Assembly: GCA_022385755.1 (NCBI GenBank)
Contig: MU278350.1
Coordinates: 1,307,732 to 1,371,731 of the forward strand
From: Trametopsis cervina
Lineage: Eukaryota > Basidiomycota > Agaricomycetes > Polyporales > Irpicaceae
DNA: 64,000 nt
Direction: 5' to 3'
In this document: positions 1 to 13,694 of the stretch, in pieces
How the letters are laid out: each line of letters starts with the position of its first letter
Position numbering within the stretch: position 1 is the stretch's first letter
Program-made: the position numbers and the translations under genes
Notes under the pieces: model-generated
Told to the model about the DNA's origin: nothing
Databases searched by the model: none
The model's input: only the letters and a program-made list of their open reading frames with translations

Positions 1-2111
1 GTCTATTCTCCTCCCAAACCGGACAAGAGCGCGGTAATGTCCCCTCAACAGAGCAAATTCGTCGAAACCGTGATTGATATAGGACATGTCGACACGGTAA
101 GTTCGGCTCACCTATTGGATATGGATCCTGCTTATAGCCTGTTTCAAGATGGGATGGACTGTGAGATGCGAAAAGGGCGGGATCCGCCGAGTTCTGATGA
201 ACCTTTTCGGAAACAGCTTGAAGTTCACTACCGTAAGTGCTCTCAGAGTATATTTAAGCACTGTGCTCAATCCTATTTGTCACAGGATGGATATGTTCAC
301 GTCATGCTGCGCCAATATCCTCATGGCCCTAATGAGGTGAAGATTGAATTATCGGTGATCGACACGGGAAAGGTGAGTGAGGGCTGCGCGCTGCCCTGAT
401 TATACATACTGAAATCAATCGCTTCAGGGCATTAGTCAGAATTTTCTCAAGGTTAGTGTTCAGGACCTTCAAACGGTCTCACGGTTGCTGACTGACCTTC
501 CCGCCAGAACGGGCTTTTCCATCCTTTTTCTCAAGAGAATCCGTTACAGACGGGCACCGGTCTAGGTCTTGCTATCGTGAACAGTATCGTGAGGTCAAGT
601 AGCGTGGACGGCAAGGTAGACGTATGGAGCACTGAAGGCCTCGGCACGGAAATCAAGGTTACCTTCACCGCTGAAGTTGTCAAAGACGACGAGGCCCCGA
701 AGCACGATCTAGACCTACTCAATGTCTACAACTCGCTGCAAAGACCCTCGGTGGCCCTTGTCGGGTTTGACATGCAACACCGTGGCACCCAACTGCTGCA
801 CAATGTGGTATCTGACTACATCGTCAGCCGTTGGGGATTCGTTATGGCACAAGGCTCAGATGAAGGGGATATCGTGATCGTCAACGAAGATATCACCCCA
901 GTCGTACGTGCGACAGAAGAGAAACATCTGCATCAGGCCTTTATATTGCTCTCGGCATCCAGAGGCAATGCACGGCTAATGAACACTCTCACGGACTTCG
1001 AGTCACTGGGTGGCTTTTGTCGCATTGTTTACAAGCCCTTTGGTCCACAGAGGCTGTATTCGGCCCTCAAGTTATGCCTCCATGCCTTGAATATGGCGCA
1101 TGCGACTCGCTTGAGGTCCCAGGAAGATATCGATCAACGAGCGTTGCCGACCTTACAGTCCCTGTCGGCGACCGACGAACTCCCTTCGTCTACGTTACCC
1201 CGACGATTTTCGGAAGATAAAAAGGTTCTGACTTTGAGACCGCCGCTTGGCCCTCGATCTTTCACCGCCCATCCTTTGTCGAACTGGGCTGATTTGGGCT
1301 CTCCATCGGAACAGGACGAACTCCACGAGGATGACTTGCGTTCGGAATCTCCCGTCTTCTCACAAAGTCCTTCTAGTCCAACGGTTTCGATAGGCACAGG
1401 AGGTACACTGCTCAAGACTTCCGTGGGCAGCTTGCAGCCGAAGCGTTCCATTCGTGTTCTCGTTGTTGAAGACAATGCTATTCTTCGTCATGTCCTGTGC
1501 GTATACATCACCACCTCACTGGGTTTATATTCTGACGACGATTCGAACAGTGTGAAGTGGTTGAAACACAAAGTAAGTGACTCGATATATTCAAATTTAG
1601 CCCGGCATGTCGCTGAAGCTGTGTAGGGTTACGATTTTCGCGAAGCTGTTGATGGACTAGAGGGTGTTCGTACTTTCGAGACAGAGGGCTTCTTTGAGTG
1701 AGTATGGGTTCACTCAACTCAACGCTACAGCAGTCTAACTTTGCATCAGCGTGGTGTTGGTAGACATGTCCATGCCCGTATTAGACGGTATGAGCTCTGC
1801 TTGATATCTCGCGCTACCAGTATTCACGTCATATGTAGGGGTGGGCGCAACAAGCAGGATGCGGCAAGTTGAAAACACTCGCAAAAACTCATCACACCTA
1901 GAACCGCAAGTAAATTCAAGAATATTGGCTCTCACGGGCATGTCGTCTCTGGAAGACAAACGAAGGGCCTTTGAGGCCGGGGTTGACGGCTAGTGAGTTT
2001 ATTTGTAGCGTCCAGCCCTACTGTGGTATTGATATGGCATATAGCCTGGTGAAACCCGTCGCCTTCAAAACACTAGATTCAATGTTTCATAAGTTGGGCC
2101 TATTGCAATAG
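1..2111 (+). CDS. Hybrid histidine kinase, C-terminal part (5' end outside window)
   Basis: This is the 3' portion of a fungal two-component hybrid sensor kinase: an ATP-binding kinase domain followed by a receiver domain. Splicing of short introns gives an N-box (RRVLMNLFGNSLKFT, near 185-232), a D-box (SVIDTGKG), the F-box HPFSQENPLQTGTG and the G-box GTGLGLAIVNSIV (near 515-600). A linker of about 250 residues, low in complexity, follows. The receiver begins with IRVLVVEDNAILR (from 1450), has the phospho-acceptor Asp in VLVDMSMPVLDG (near 1755-1785), the conserved Thr in ALTGMSS (near 1930) and the Lys in LVKPVAF (near 2050), and ends at TAG 2109-2111. Sensor domains and the phospho-His motif lie upstream, so the input signal cannot be told. 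By family knowledge it would autophosphorylate and feed an Ypd1-type phosphorelay. The exons are open and all key motifs are intact; nothing suggests a pseudogene. Confidence 0.9.
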
Positions 2112-2727
2112 GACCTACGCCTAGTTTCACATATAGATATATGGCCGGAATGGCCTACGATAATACCACAGGTCTTGTACAAGCCAGCACAAGATGGACA
2201 TACCCCTACGTCGCATACTTTATCTTCCAACCTCTATCGCATACACTCCGCTTTATACCGAGTCATCGTTACGCATAGTTTGCTAGCTTTCGTCCTGCAC
2301 CATTCTCATCACACTCTGCGCCCATCCAACCTTCATAATATTTCTCGTCGACCACATACTCAGCACTGTATCCCACTATCTTTTTCTGTATATTTGCCGT
2401 ACCTGTATATGATATTAACTGCGTAAGAACTTACGAGGGACACGAAACGAGACTCAAATCACGTCACTGCGAGCAATGAATGATGTTTCATTCTACGTGT
2501 AGTACCTTATATCGGTCACAGGTCTATTCTACAAAGTCAGTCGTGTCCAACTGCGGCGCTGAGCTATCAGCGATTTTGGCTTGAAATGATACAGATTACA
2601 TATAGCAGATGGCCTTTAAAGTTCAGGTGGTTATGCGTACAAGAAAGGAAAGGAAAGGAAACGGGAGTTATTTTGGTGTCGTTAGGAATGGTAGGTATAT
2701 CCAGGGAACTGAACAGGGCACAGACTT
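2112..2727. other. Convergent intergenic region
   Basis: This is 3' flank between the histidine kinase (plus strand) and homocitrate synthase (minus strand). I see no coding signal that resembles a family. A short purine run of GAAAG units lies near 2642-2662. The stretch should hold both polyadenylation regions. Confidence 0.6.
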
Positions 2728-4621
<1,894 letters not shown>

Positions 4622-5324
4622 TTTGAGAACGTTGGGTACTTTTGGGAGTGAGGAGCGGAAGAGGTAAGGGGGTGGTAGTGAGGAGAGAGGAGGTAAGGCT
4701 AGCGAGAAACTTGTAGGCAAAATTGAGTGGAGTCAGATGCAGGTTCCAAGTCATTTCCCTGCAATCAAGTCACGTGCACTTACCTGGAATAATATCGTCG
4801 ACCTATTGAAACTCTTGAACCTCCATTCATCATATTACTCTCACGCCGTGCTCGGCATGTGCGGAGGTATATAATACAGTAATCAAGTCTCGTGAGCTAG
4901 TGTACCGCATTAAAAATCAAGGGACGCTACACATGACGTGTGCTGCTTGCCTGAGGTAGCAATGGCAGGGCTGCAGGGGACACAGAAATCGCTCTTTGTT
5001 CAGAAAGAGATAAAACGCGTTGTAGGTACCACAGCTAGGGCATTGCGTATTGGTGGTTTGTCGGCGAGCACAGATGCATGCAGACTACTGGCGTGCTCTG
5101 ACAGCAAAAACGGACCTCATATCAGATGAACTGAACAGAGATGAACTAGTTCTGCTCACATACGTATGGATGGAGTCAAATCAGTTGTATTGCCAGTATA
5201 ATACATGTCTAAGGTCTTAACGTCCTAGATCGATGAGTAGTAAGTCCAGACCCATAAACATACAGCCCTAACAGCACAACACACAACAAATGTAGATATC
5301 TTCTTCCCCGTCAGCCCAAACCAT
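4622..5324. other. Intergenic region, promoter of homocitrate synthase
   Basis: The region upstream of the homocitrate synthase start also carries the 3' flank of the minus-strand MFS gene. It holds a Gcn4-type TGACTC on the minus strand (4730-4735) and a palindromic CACGTG near 4772-4777. The open frame at 4938-5129 has no recognisable features. Confidence 0.5.
4730..4735 (-). promoter_or_regulatory. TGACTC, candidate Gcn4/CpcA-type site
   Basis: The minus strand reads TGACTC about 110 bases upstream of the homocitrate synthase ATG. This is the core recognised by fungal Gcn4/Cpc1 bZIP activators, which drive amino-acid biosynthesis genes on starvation. A six-base match can occur by chance; position and gene function make it worth noting. 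Confidence 0.35.
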
Positions 5325-7132
5325 CTAATCCTCGTTCCACAACTTCACTGGTAACCGTTTCCCAACAAAGAACGAACACCATGTTAGAAAGATGAGAATA
5401 GCGTATACGGCGGTACCTCCGAGCCAATTATGTTGCACCGAAGCAGCGAAGAGGGATGTTGATAGTGCAGGCCCTATGGCACGCACGACAGACGCGGCGA
5501 GCTGGGCAAGACCGTTTGTCGCGCCTAGAGAGCGTTGATTAGGGGCAGACGCGGCGACGTATAAGAATATCGAGCCTATATGTTTGTTCGAACGGTCAAG
5601 GATTGGTTTAGTCACAAGAGCGTGAAAACTAACCGTAAGCCAGATCGCAAGCAATAGACATCGAAAGCTGCAGCGCCATGAGTATCCATACCCAAACTGT
5701 CATCCCTGTCTGTTGCACTAATGCGCTGATGACGGGGAACATCCAGAATAGACACGCGAACATCCCAAGTCCGACAAGGAACAACCGCCTGGGACCAGCG
5801 ACCTCTATGAGCTTGGCAAAGTACAGTGCTTGAAAGATACCGTTGGTCACACCGAAGCACGCCAGAGTTGTACCAATCGTAGCAGGGTCCAGGCCGAGAC
5901 CACCAAGATGGATGGGCGTGGCGTAGAAGAGAGGGAGGATGGCGCGATATGCGATGTCTATCATGGCGAGAATAGCGTAACAAGCAACCGACAGCAGTAC
6001 AGGGTATGTGAACAGCGCACTCATGGGAAGCGGGCGCTGGTCGTTAAGAGTGTAGGCTTCTGGGTCGCATGATCTACGGTTAAAGATCGAGAAACGTCTA
6101 GGTACCGTCTGGTTTGCAACAGAGTAGTTAGTGAAGATCCAGTGTTATGATGAATGTTAGATTGGAACGTACCTCTTTCAGGAGGACGGCAGTAATCACA
6201 AATACAAGAGCTGAGAATCCGGCTGCAGTGGCACAAGGGAGGAAGTAAGGATATTGTGTCCAGAAAGGATCAGTAAAGATCTCTGGCCAGCGGTCATGTG
6301 GCTTTGAGAGCACGCCTCCAATTAACGGGCTGACAAAGTTCGTTTAAGCACAAGCCGGCAGTGATACAACGAAATCATTTGACTAACCCTACCGTGGTCC
6401 CAGTGGACCACACAACCGGCATCAAGGCGAAGCCTTGAGCTCTATTTGTCGAATCAGTCAGTTCTAGATTACAGTAGTAAGCCCCTACTATTCAGCGCGC
6501 AGTGTCATTATACATACCAGTCATCATGCTCTTAATGACGCCCAGATTGCCGTTAAGCATGCCAACGAGGCAGCGGCTGTGAAAGGGGTTCATCGACAAC
6601 TAACAGTGATCAAGGAGGAGGGCGTACCTGAGCACCAATGTCCAGAACGTTTTTGATAGACCGAATAATATCATGGAGATACAAAGCCCAGCCACTCCGA
6701 TCAAGAGGACTGGTTTGCGACCAATCTGATCGGAGACGCGACTCCATTGAAGGATGAACATGGCCTCCGTAGCGAAGAACAAGGATTCCTAGGTCAAAGA
6801 TGAGAATCAAGTCTTCACTGTCTTCGTTGATTGGAACTTACGATGAGTCCCGCATAGTACCCCACCTTTGCCTCATCTCCCCCAGTGATGTCCAGCTCAC
6901 TGATGAGCTAAGGAGGCATTGGTAAAAGACATCTCAATGAATGCGGCCACTAATGACTCACCTGGTTTATGAAGGGGTATATGCACTGTGAAGTGATAGG
7001 CTCTGCTAGCTGGAAGAACAACAGTACGGCCAACTGCAGTTTCGGAAGAGGCGTCGGTGCCTTCACTTTCTTGTCCTCGGAAGGGAGCAACGCCTGTTCG
7101 TCAGCCTCGTCGAACCCATAGCTGCCAGTCAT
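5325..7132 (-). CDS. Major facilitator superfamily transporter
   Basis: This is a plasma- or vacuolar-membrane transporter of the MFS, probably with 12 membrane segments. The N-terminus is cytosolic and acidic, with a DEADEQALLP stretch, as in many fungal members. The first helix follows (LAVLLFFQLAEPITSQ). The loop 2-3 signature is clear: SRVSDQIGRKPVLLIG (near 6690-6740). Further helices lie at about 6180-6260, 5940-6020 and 5340-5470, and the protein ends NED-stop at 5325-5327. The layout is like the fungal MFS relatives of plant zinc-induced facilitators, but the substrate cannot be read from sequence. ATG 7130-7132 is used. An upstream ATG at 7200 opens a short frame, but I found no splice that joins it in frame. 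About eight introns; the frame appears intact. Confidence 0.85.
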
Positions 7133-8007
7133 AGTAAAGGGGCAAGTGTGGGGGACAGAGGGATACCTGACTCCCTCACATTCTCACTGTCCTTATCCAT
7201 AGTCTGCTAGCGCTGCCCTGTAATTCCATTGAGTATCTTCAACCCGGAATCACCTGCGCCAGAATCACCCACCAAGCGATAGTATACACGCGGACCCTCC
7301 CAGTGGAAGTTTCTCCTATTTCCTGGGAGCGCAGATTATCGGCTAGGAAAGGTCAGTCATTACGCAAAATGTGTACTGCTTGTGCGTAATAAACGATCAC
7401 AATCTATAAGTTCCGGTTGCTCATCGCGGTCGTCTGCGGAGTTGCAATGGATTCTGTACCTGGATAGACCCGGAGCCCCAATCAGCACAGCGATACCGCG
7501 AGAAGGAGAAGCAGTACCAAAGTTATTCAACAACTCGAGGGAGTGTAAACTTCAGGCTAATGGCTGGCAACTCGGCTGGCAACTCGGCGGCAGGAATTCG
7601 TACTTGGCTTTTGCACATCTTATTCTCTGCGTAAACCCAAATATCCGGGAGTAATTGGGTACCTTGGGCGACAAACGCCGCTGTGGAACATCTGCGTGGA
7701 GTCACGAACCTGCCATCTGTCGAGAAGCTTCTTGTGAACCAAGATCGTCTTTGAAATCGATGATCAACAGGTAATCAGCATCGGCTTAGTGCGAGGAAGC
7801 CGATGGTTATTTTATCGCTGAGCGTCAGCTCTGACAGTAACCTTACGTTTCCTGTGTTATTGGGCCATCACGACCTGGATTTCCACGTATGAGCAGGCCA
7901 GGCCTAGCATCAGCAGAGTATGTACGTACCAATCGTAATTTGCCGTGTGGTGGTTCGTCAATAGCTAGCCGCGATAACATCCGAATAGTGTATATACCAG
8001 AGCCTTA
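7133..8007. other. Intergenic region
   Basis: The region lies between the MFS transporter start and the 3' end of the ThuA-like gene. It contains a short direct repeat of GGCTGGCAACTC (two copies, near 7561-7587). I see no gene or RNA. Confidence 0.5.
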
Positions 8008-9442
8008 CTAGATGAAGAGCGTAAAAGCTGCGAGTATGGTAGATAATATAGCCGTGCCTAAGGTTATCGAAGCAGATCTGGGAATACCGCTTGCTCAATT
8101 GCATAAAGACAAGTCATTCAGGCGGTGACTCACATTGCGGCAGAACTCTGCGTGTTCGTCGAACTTTGCGAAGGCGTCGAAGAAGGTTGATTCCCATCGG
8201 CAGTAGGCGTCCCACTGGAAGAAGCAGCGGAGCCTACAGCCGCACTTGTATTCGTGGCTCTCGTGGTCCCAGACTGTATAGCCCATGAGATACCCCCCAT
8301 CACATGCCCGAGGAAGAGATCATCCTGCGGAGGTCACGGCTCGTGAAGTAGACGGAAGGCCTCTGTTTGAGTAACTCACTTTCCAAGTTTCATTTGTATG
8401 TCCCAGGCTGGTGTAGAAGCTACGGCCCGCAATACCCCCAGCTTCCACGCCGGCACCATGCTCCTGAAACCACGCTAGAAATGGCTCGTGTCGGTACTAG
8501 TTCGCAACCGAAGACATGCAAGGGCTGACCAGTAGGATGAGGGGTCCCTTGATTGAACCGACGCGGCCCAGGATCTGCGGTATACGGGTGCTGAGATTGA
8601 AAGTTCACACTAAAGTACTTGGTTCAGCTGACCATTGTAGCTTGATTCGTTTGCCGACAGGACTACAGTCGCTCCAACGCTCCGAGGGTCTGATTTAAAG
8701 TTGTACCTGACAGATTCATCACGTTAGACGGAATAGACAAAGCATGGCAGTCTCCGCCCACATTTCGTCGAAGACCCGCCATTCCTTCGGTAGCATACTG
8801 GTACTGGGGTGCGAGGGGCCGACAACGTCAACGGTCTGCGCGACATGTCAGGAGTTGGGCTGGGAATGTCTGTCCAAGAACAGGGCCCACCGCGTTCGTA
8901 ATTTCGGGATGATAGTCAAAGTGGGCTCCTGAGAAACCGCGAATTGTAGCGAAGTCAAACTTATTGCATCTGAATGTTCGTACTTACCGAGCTCCTTGTC
9001 AAAGAACGTAGAGTTTCGGAGACAGTCTGAGGCGGCATGAATGCCAACAAAGTTTCCACCTTTGTCGACATAGCGCTGAAACGCAGCCTGACCGTCGGCA
9101 TCGAGAACTTCGAACGGTGCCGTCAATTGCATGCTAAAAAGAATAGTATATGCACATACCTTCCCCTGTGTTCATAAGGAAGACGAGAACATCGTATTGA
9201 GCAAGCCCATCATCAGTAAACACAGAGGCGTCTTCTGTATTATTGAAATGGATATTGTAGGTAGGTCCCTGGGCTTTTAGAGCTTCAATGGCAGTGGGAA
9301 TTGAATCATGACGAAAGTCAGCTGTAGCCGAATAGATGAGTCCCGAGGCGGTAGTGAGTTCCTGTGCTTGAGATGCTTGAGACATGAGTGTAGATGTAAT
9401 AATAAATGCGCAAGATAAAGAATGAGAGATCGAACAATACAT
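8008..9442 (-). CDS. Secreted ThuA-like domain protein with hydrophobic C-terminal tail
   Basis: This is a ThuA-like (trehalose-utilisation / class-I glutamine amidotransferase-like fold) protein, a family common as secreted proteins in basidiomycetes; no reaction is established for it. An N-terminal signal peptide (ATG 9440-9442, hydrophobic SCAFIITSTLM) is followed by LIYSATADFRHDSIPTAIEA, then VLDADGQAAFQRYV and GGNFVGIHAASD. After splicing come AHFDYHPEITNA, PSHPSTSMLPKEWRVFDEM, YNFKSDPRSVGATVVLS, TPHPTAWFQEHGAGVEAGG and GRSFYTSLGHTNETW, the usual domain ending. A Ser/Thr-rich linker (about 40 residues) follows. Reading straight on would stop at 8130, but a 56-base intron (8078-8133, GTGAGT...CAG) joins a last exon encoding a hydrophobic tail, LGTAILSTILAAFTLFI, ending at TAG 8008-8010. 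That is the form of a GPI-anchor signal. It is divergent from CIA30. Confidence 0.88.
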
Positions 9443-9640
9443 ATTGACCGAACGCGAAGGTGTAGTTATGGATGGTGCCAGAGCCCAGTGTGTGAGGCAG
9501 GGCTGCGCATCAATTCTGACATACTGTACAGCGGCCCGTAGTCCCGGCCCAGCGGCGGTGAGTCCAGACTAGCGCCCTTGTGGCTTTGCTCACAACATCA
9601 TAGCGTTGAGTCCAGTGCATTCCATTCTATTACCCTCAAT
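9443..9640. promoter_or_regulatory. Divergent promoter between ThuA-like gene and CIA30
   Basis: Only 198 bases separate the two start codons of oppositely transcribed genes, so both promoters must lie here. I see no clear TATA box. The arrangement is seen from the sequence; co-regulation is only a possibility. Confidence 0.6.
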
Positions 9641-10645
9641 ATGTCGCGTTTGTCGAGGCTCACTCAGTATATGAACCGGTCGTCTCAAGTTCTTCGAGAT
9701 AACACGTCGCGCAGTAGGCATGTTTGCACAATGCTGTATTATCAAGCACTCACCAGTCCCGCAGTGCTACGCATGGCCGGAGCCGATGATCCCGCGAGAG
9801 AGCCTCTCAATCTGTGGTCTTTCAACAGCAGAGAACATTTGGCGAACTTTGCTACAGGATGCGATGCAGATATCGGCGGCACGTCAAGTGTCCACTTTGA
9901 CCTAGATGAATCCACTGCAACGGCGAGCAGTGGTCCAGGGGCATTGACACCGCCGCGGCCGTCAGCGAAGTTCTGGGGTGAGATGAAACTGAGTGCTCGT
10001 CCGGGATTTGAGGGTCGTGTTCGAGGGGGGTATTCGGGGTTTAGAAGTAAGGTGTGTGGTTCTGCTGCGCGTTTCAAGCCAGCTATTGACGTTAGTCCAG
10101 CCGCGCCCGACGATGTTCGGTGAAATAACCGACGATGTATCAAACCACCGTTTCCTGGCCCTCCGACTTCGCGCACTAGGTCACCCGCGCACCCGCAACT
10201 CTTACTTTGTCAACATTCAGACGGACGGACCTATAACCAGTGATCTATGGCAGCACCGGCTATTCTTCCAAAGAGATGACGGGGGATGGGAAGACATATT
10301 CGTGCGTGTAAAGTTACTAACGTTCTCATAACCTTAATTCGACGCTTTGTTGCAGATTCCGTTCGACAACTTTGTGCTGACTAACACAGGCGAAATCTCT
10401 AATGACCAAGTGACTATGTACCGCGAAAGAGTTCGCACCGTTGGCATATCCCTTCTAGGTGGAAACAGTGGCGTTGAGGGACCGTATGAGCTCGGAGTGG
10501 ACAGCATCCGCGCTGTCAATGAGGAAGACGTGACCACGCCCCAAGGTATGCGTCGTTTCGTTTCGTTAAGCGACGATTCTGAAATGCTCTTCGAGTAGAA
10601 AAAGTGCCTTCTGATGGCACGCAGTGGCAGAGACAGCCGGTGTAG
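9641..10645 (+). CDS. CIA30: CIA30 / NDUFAF1-like complex I assembly factor
   Basis: The protein is a mitochondrial chaperone needed to assemble the membrane arm of NADH:ubiquinone oxidoreductase. ATG 9641-9643 starts a basic N-terminus suited to mitochondrial import (MSRLSRLTQYMNRSSQVLR). The CIA30 domain follows: PLNLWSFNSREHLANFATGCD, with GGTSSVHFDLDES and AKFWGEMKLS, an intron, then RFLALRLRALGHPRTRNSYF, VNIQTDG, LFFQRDDGGWEDIF, another intron, and IPFDNFVLTNTGEI. After PYELGVDSIRA the frame could stop at 10596-10598. A 53-base intron (10546-10598) instead gives an ending EKVPSDGTQWQRQPV and stop at 10643-10645, which I prefer. It shares a divergent promoter with the ThuA-like gene. Confidence 0.9.
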
Positions 10646-11838
10646 CCTTCTAGACTGGCAGCAAGTTGTAATATGACAATCGCATTATTTACCAGACCCT
10701 GCTCTGCAGGTGATAATAACACTTATTCCCAGCTCGCGATATACTAGTCAGCCAAGCGCTTGGACGCCACAACGCTGCGCGCGAATTGGCTCTGATGATC
10801 CTAGAACACGATCTCACTAAGTGTTGCTCCAATCACGAATAAGCCAATGAAGCGCAACCTGTGAGTCAGTCGCATTGCAGGAAATGATCACTGACGACCC
10901 AGGCTTGCACAGTACCTGGCTCTCGTTATGTTCCCAAACCTTCTTTTCAACAGGGTCTATGAGTACCTTTTCCTATGTCCTCTGAGGACCGGAGATGACC
11001 ATCATCCATCTTTACAAAACTTCATAAATCATCTGTGAAGATGATCATGGGGCTCGCACTCTCTAAATCACTGGGTGCTCACGTCTCATCATCAAAGGAT
11101 TGCCTCTGCCATCACATCCTGCATACTAGATGATCACCCGCTTGTCGATGTCATGGGCGTATTTCCATCTACCCTCACGCTTTATCATGCGCCCCGCGAC
11201 TATCGCAGGCGACCCCAGTCTGAATGTGTGCGCCGCGCTGACAGTATCGCATGGTAGGTGCCTTACCCTTGAATCCGCTTTCCGGACTTGCTCATGATAT
11301 GTAGAACGTTTACGTTGTGAGTATTCTGTTTCATTTTCTTTCTGTTCTGTGGCGGCAGTATATCAATAGCTGTTGAACTACGTCAGGGTCTTCTCCAGCG
11401 TTTTCGTGCGGTATGCCGCGCGACCTCGTAGGTTGCTAGCGACCGTATGTGGTGCACACAAGACGTTCACAGGGGGTGGGGTATGTAGTTGAGCTCTGGA
11501 CCCCGGTATATATACGTTTCACACCGACTACAGGGTGCAGTGATCGGACAGAGGCCGATCATACACTTGCCACCCTAGTTGGGGGTACAGTACATTCTGC
11601 TGGATGCCATCTCTACGAACAGTTCTACCATCCCAGATAAGTGATTTCATTGTATACGCCGGCAGAAAGCGGTGCGCGTTTCCCCCTGATAGACAATCAA
11701 CACGGAAGCGGAGTCCTTATCCAAACAGCAAGCTGCGCCTTGTTCCCATGTAGGGTGCTAAACTTCTATCCTGCTCCTGCTTCAAACTCTCATCGCTTCC
11801 GCTCAGCCCTCTGCCCGTCACATCCTCGAGTCGCTAAC
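10646..11838. other. Intergenic region upstream of first Ras gene
   Basis: No gene is recognised. A TATATATA string lies near 11505-11513, about 325 bases before the Ras start codon. Several short open frames here have no family resemblance and no splice support. The region presumably carries the CIA30 terminator and the Ras promoter. Confidence 0.5.
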
Positions 11839-12855
11839 ATGTCCAGGGTAAGTACCATTCCGCTCGGAAGTGACCTGAGGCTAACTCATAGCATCTCTGC
11901 TCTAGGCACAGTTCTTGCGAGAATACAAACTCGTAGTAGTCGGGGGTGGCGGTAAGCAGTTGGGTACTTCAATCTGCCAGTGTGCTCAAATCCCTCGCAT
12001 TAGGTGTTGGAAAGTCATGTTTGACGATCCAGTTCATCCAGGGCCAGTTCGTCAGCGAGTACGACCCCACTATCGAAGGTATGTTCACCATTTCCAGGAA
12101 AGGTACCACCGGAAATACTCTGACCATCTCCCCTTCAGATTCATACCGAAAGCAGACCGTCATTGACGACGAGGTCGCTCTCCTCGACGTTCTTGACACC
12201 GCAGGACAAGAAGACTACTAGTGAGCCGCCGTTTCTCCGTGGTGCCACGCTGCACTTTCTAATACGTCGGCATCCATAGCTCCATGAGGGAACTATACAT
12301 GCGTGAGGGAGAAGGCTTCCTCCTGGTGTACACCATCACGTCGCGCGACTCGTTCGAGGAGGTCGTGGCACTGTACCAGCACATTCAGCGGGTGAAGGAT
12401 GCCGACCAGGTCCCCGTGGTCATCGTCGGAAACAAGTGTGACCTCGAATATGAGCGTCAAGTCGGCGTAAACGGTATGGGCTCTGTCACTAGCGTCGATT
12501 GCCTCAAAACTTACGCAGCCCCCCGAACCCGTCATGGCGTGTAGAGGGCAACGATCTTGCGAAACATTGGGGCTGCAAGTTCTTGGAAACCTCTGCGAAA
12601 CATCGTACCAACGTCGACGAGGCCTTCATAAGTCTCGTACGCGAAATCCGCAAATTTTGGAAGGTCAGCCGAGAGCATTCCGAACCAGCCTGTGGTCACA
12701 CACGTATCCATGTTTTTTTGCGTTCTGAACTTTGTTTTTGATAGGAACAAATAAGCGGGCGGCAGGGCCAGGCGGGTTCTGCTGGAAAACAGGGCATTCG
12801 CAACGACTCGGGAGACGAAGTCAGTGGGTGCTGCGGAACATGCATCGTTGCGTGA
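11839..12855 (+). CDS. ras: Ras-family small GTPase, paralog 1
   Basis: This is a membrane-tethered signalling GTPase of the Ras subfamily. The spliced protein starts [11 protein letters not shown]. It has the P-loop GGGGVGKS split by an intron, switch I YDPTIED, switch [15 protein letters not shown] (Gln61 kept; QEEY of other fungal Ras is QEDY here), NKCD (near 12430) and the ETSAK motif (near 12585). The tail is Gly/Gln-rich and ends CCGTCIVA: a CaaX farnesylation box with neighbouring Cys for palmitoylation. ATG 11839-11841 lies directly before a conserved first intron. Compared with paralog 2 it has drifted in several usually fixed positions (for example [14 protein letters not shown] and VVALYQHIQ), so it may have a narrower role. 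All GTPase motifs are intact, so I expect a working protein. Confidence 0.95.
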
Positions 12856-13694
12856 ACATGCTACACGCTACACGCTAGCAGCTCCCCTCCGATTCAAATC
12901 TGCGAGATACCACTACGGTGCTGGTTGAGTCGCCGTTCGCGTCATCAACACACTCTTACACGGACTCACAAGACACAGCCCAGTGCGCGCGTCTTTCCTC
13001 CAGGACTTTTCTCTTCCATCTTCCGTATCATTTGCGGTCTGCGCTGGCCATATGCTTGGAATGTTCTGTTTTCTTCTTCTTTTTAGATAGTTATGTTTCC
13101 TGCGGATCCTGACTGGATTTGGATTGAAGATACCCTCAACTCTTCGCACACCCCTTCGGTATGCCGTGGTTGGATACCCTTGTCTGTGTGTTCTGCATAT
13201 GCAGATTCTTGCGATCAACTTAGGTAGACCCCCGGGTGGCTGAAACTCCTTGTATGCATATATGTATAGCAGATGTACACTTAACAAACTCAAAAATTTC
13301 AACGGCATGAAGTAGCCATAACGAACTGTATTTCAAGGCATGGTCCTGAGCAGTTGGGAGGGCGTGAACGGGGTGCATCGGTGATATACGGCCGGTGTGC
13401 AAGCGGGGCTGCTATCCCGGCGAATGAAGGGGATCTTTGATGTATTAGATTGTAGGCATACTGTACGCAGAGATAGGATCATCCGCACAGAAATGCAGTA
13501 GAGTTGACGGCCCTATTTCACGCAAAGGGGGTTACAGTACTTCATATCTCCCACGAAAGAGCCGCAACCATGAGACTTTGTGGCGTAGATAGACTTCACA
13601 AACTCCCACAAACTCACAAGCAGCCTCCACGCACCAACACGCTCGTGCAGCCCTCTTGACCACCGTCTCGCCAGCGCACGCAAGTGCATCCGTA
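12856..13694. other. Convergent intergenic region
   Basis: The region lies between the 3' ends of Ras paralog 1 and the F-box gene. No coding or RNA feature is recognised. Confidence 0.5.

Noticed and set aside
4622..4720. Extended N-terminus for homocitrate synthase, suggesting an import leader
   Set aside because: The open frame reaches 4720 but begins with TTG; the first ATG is at 4619-4621, so no leader is supported.
7133..7200. Upstream ATG at 7200 as true start of the MFS gene
   Set aside because: None of the visible donor/acceptor pairs joins it in frame to the known coding sequence.
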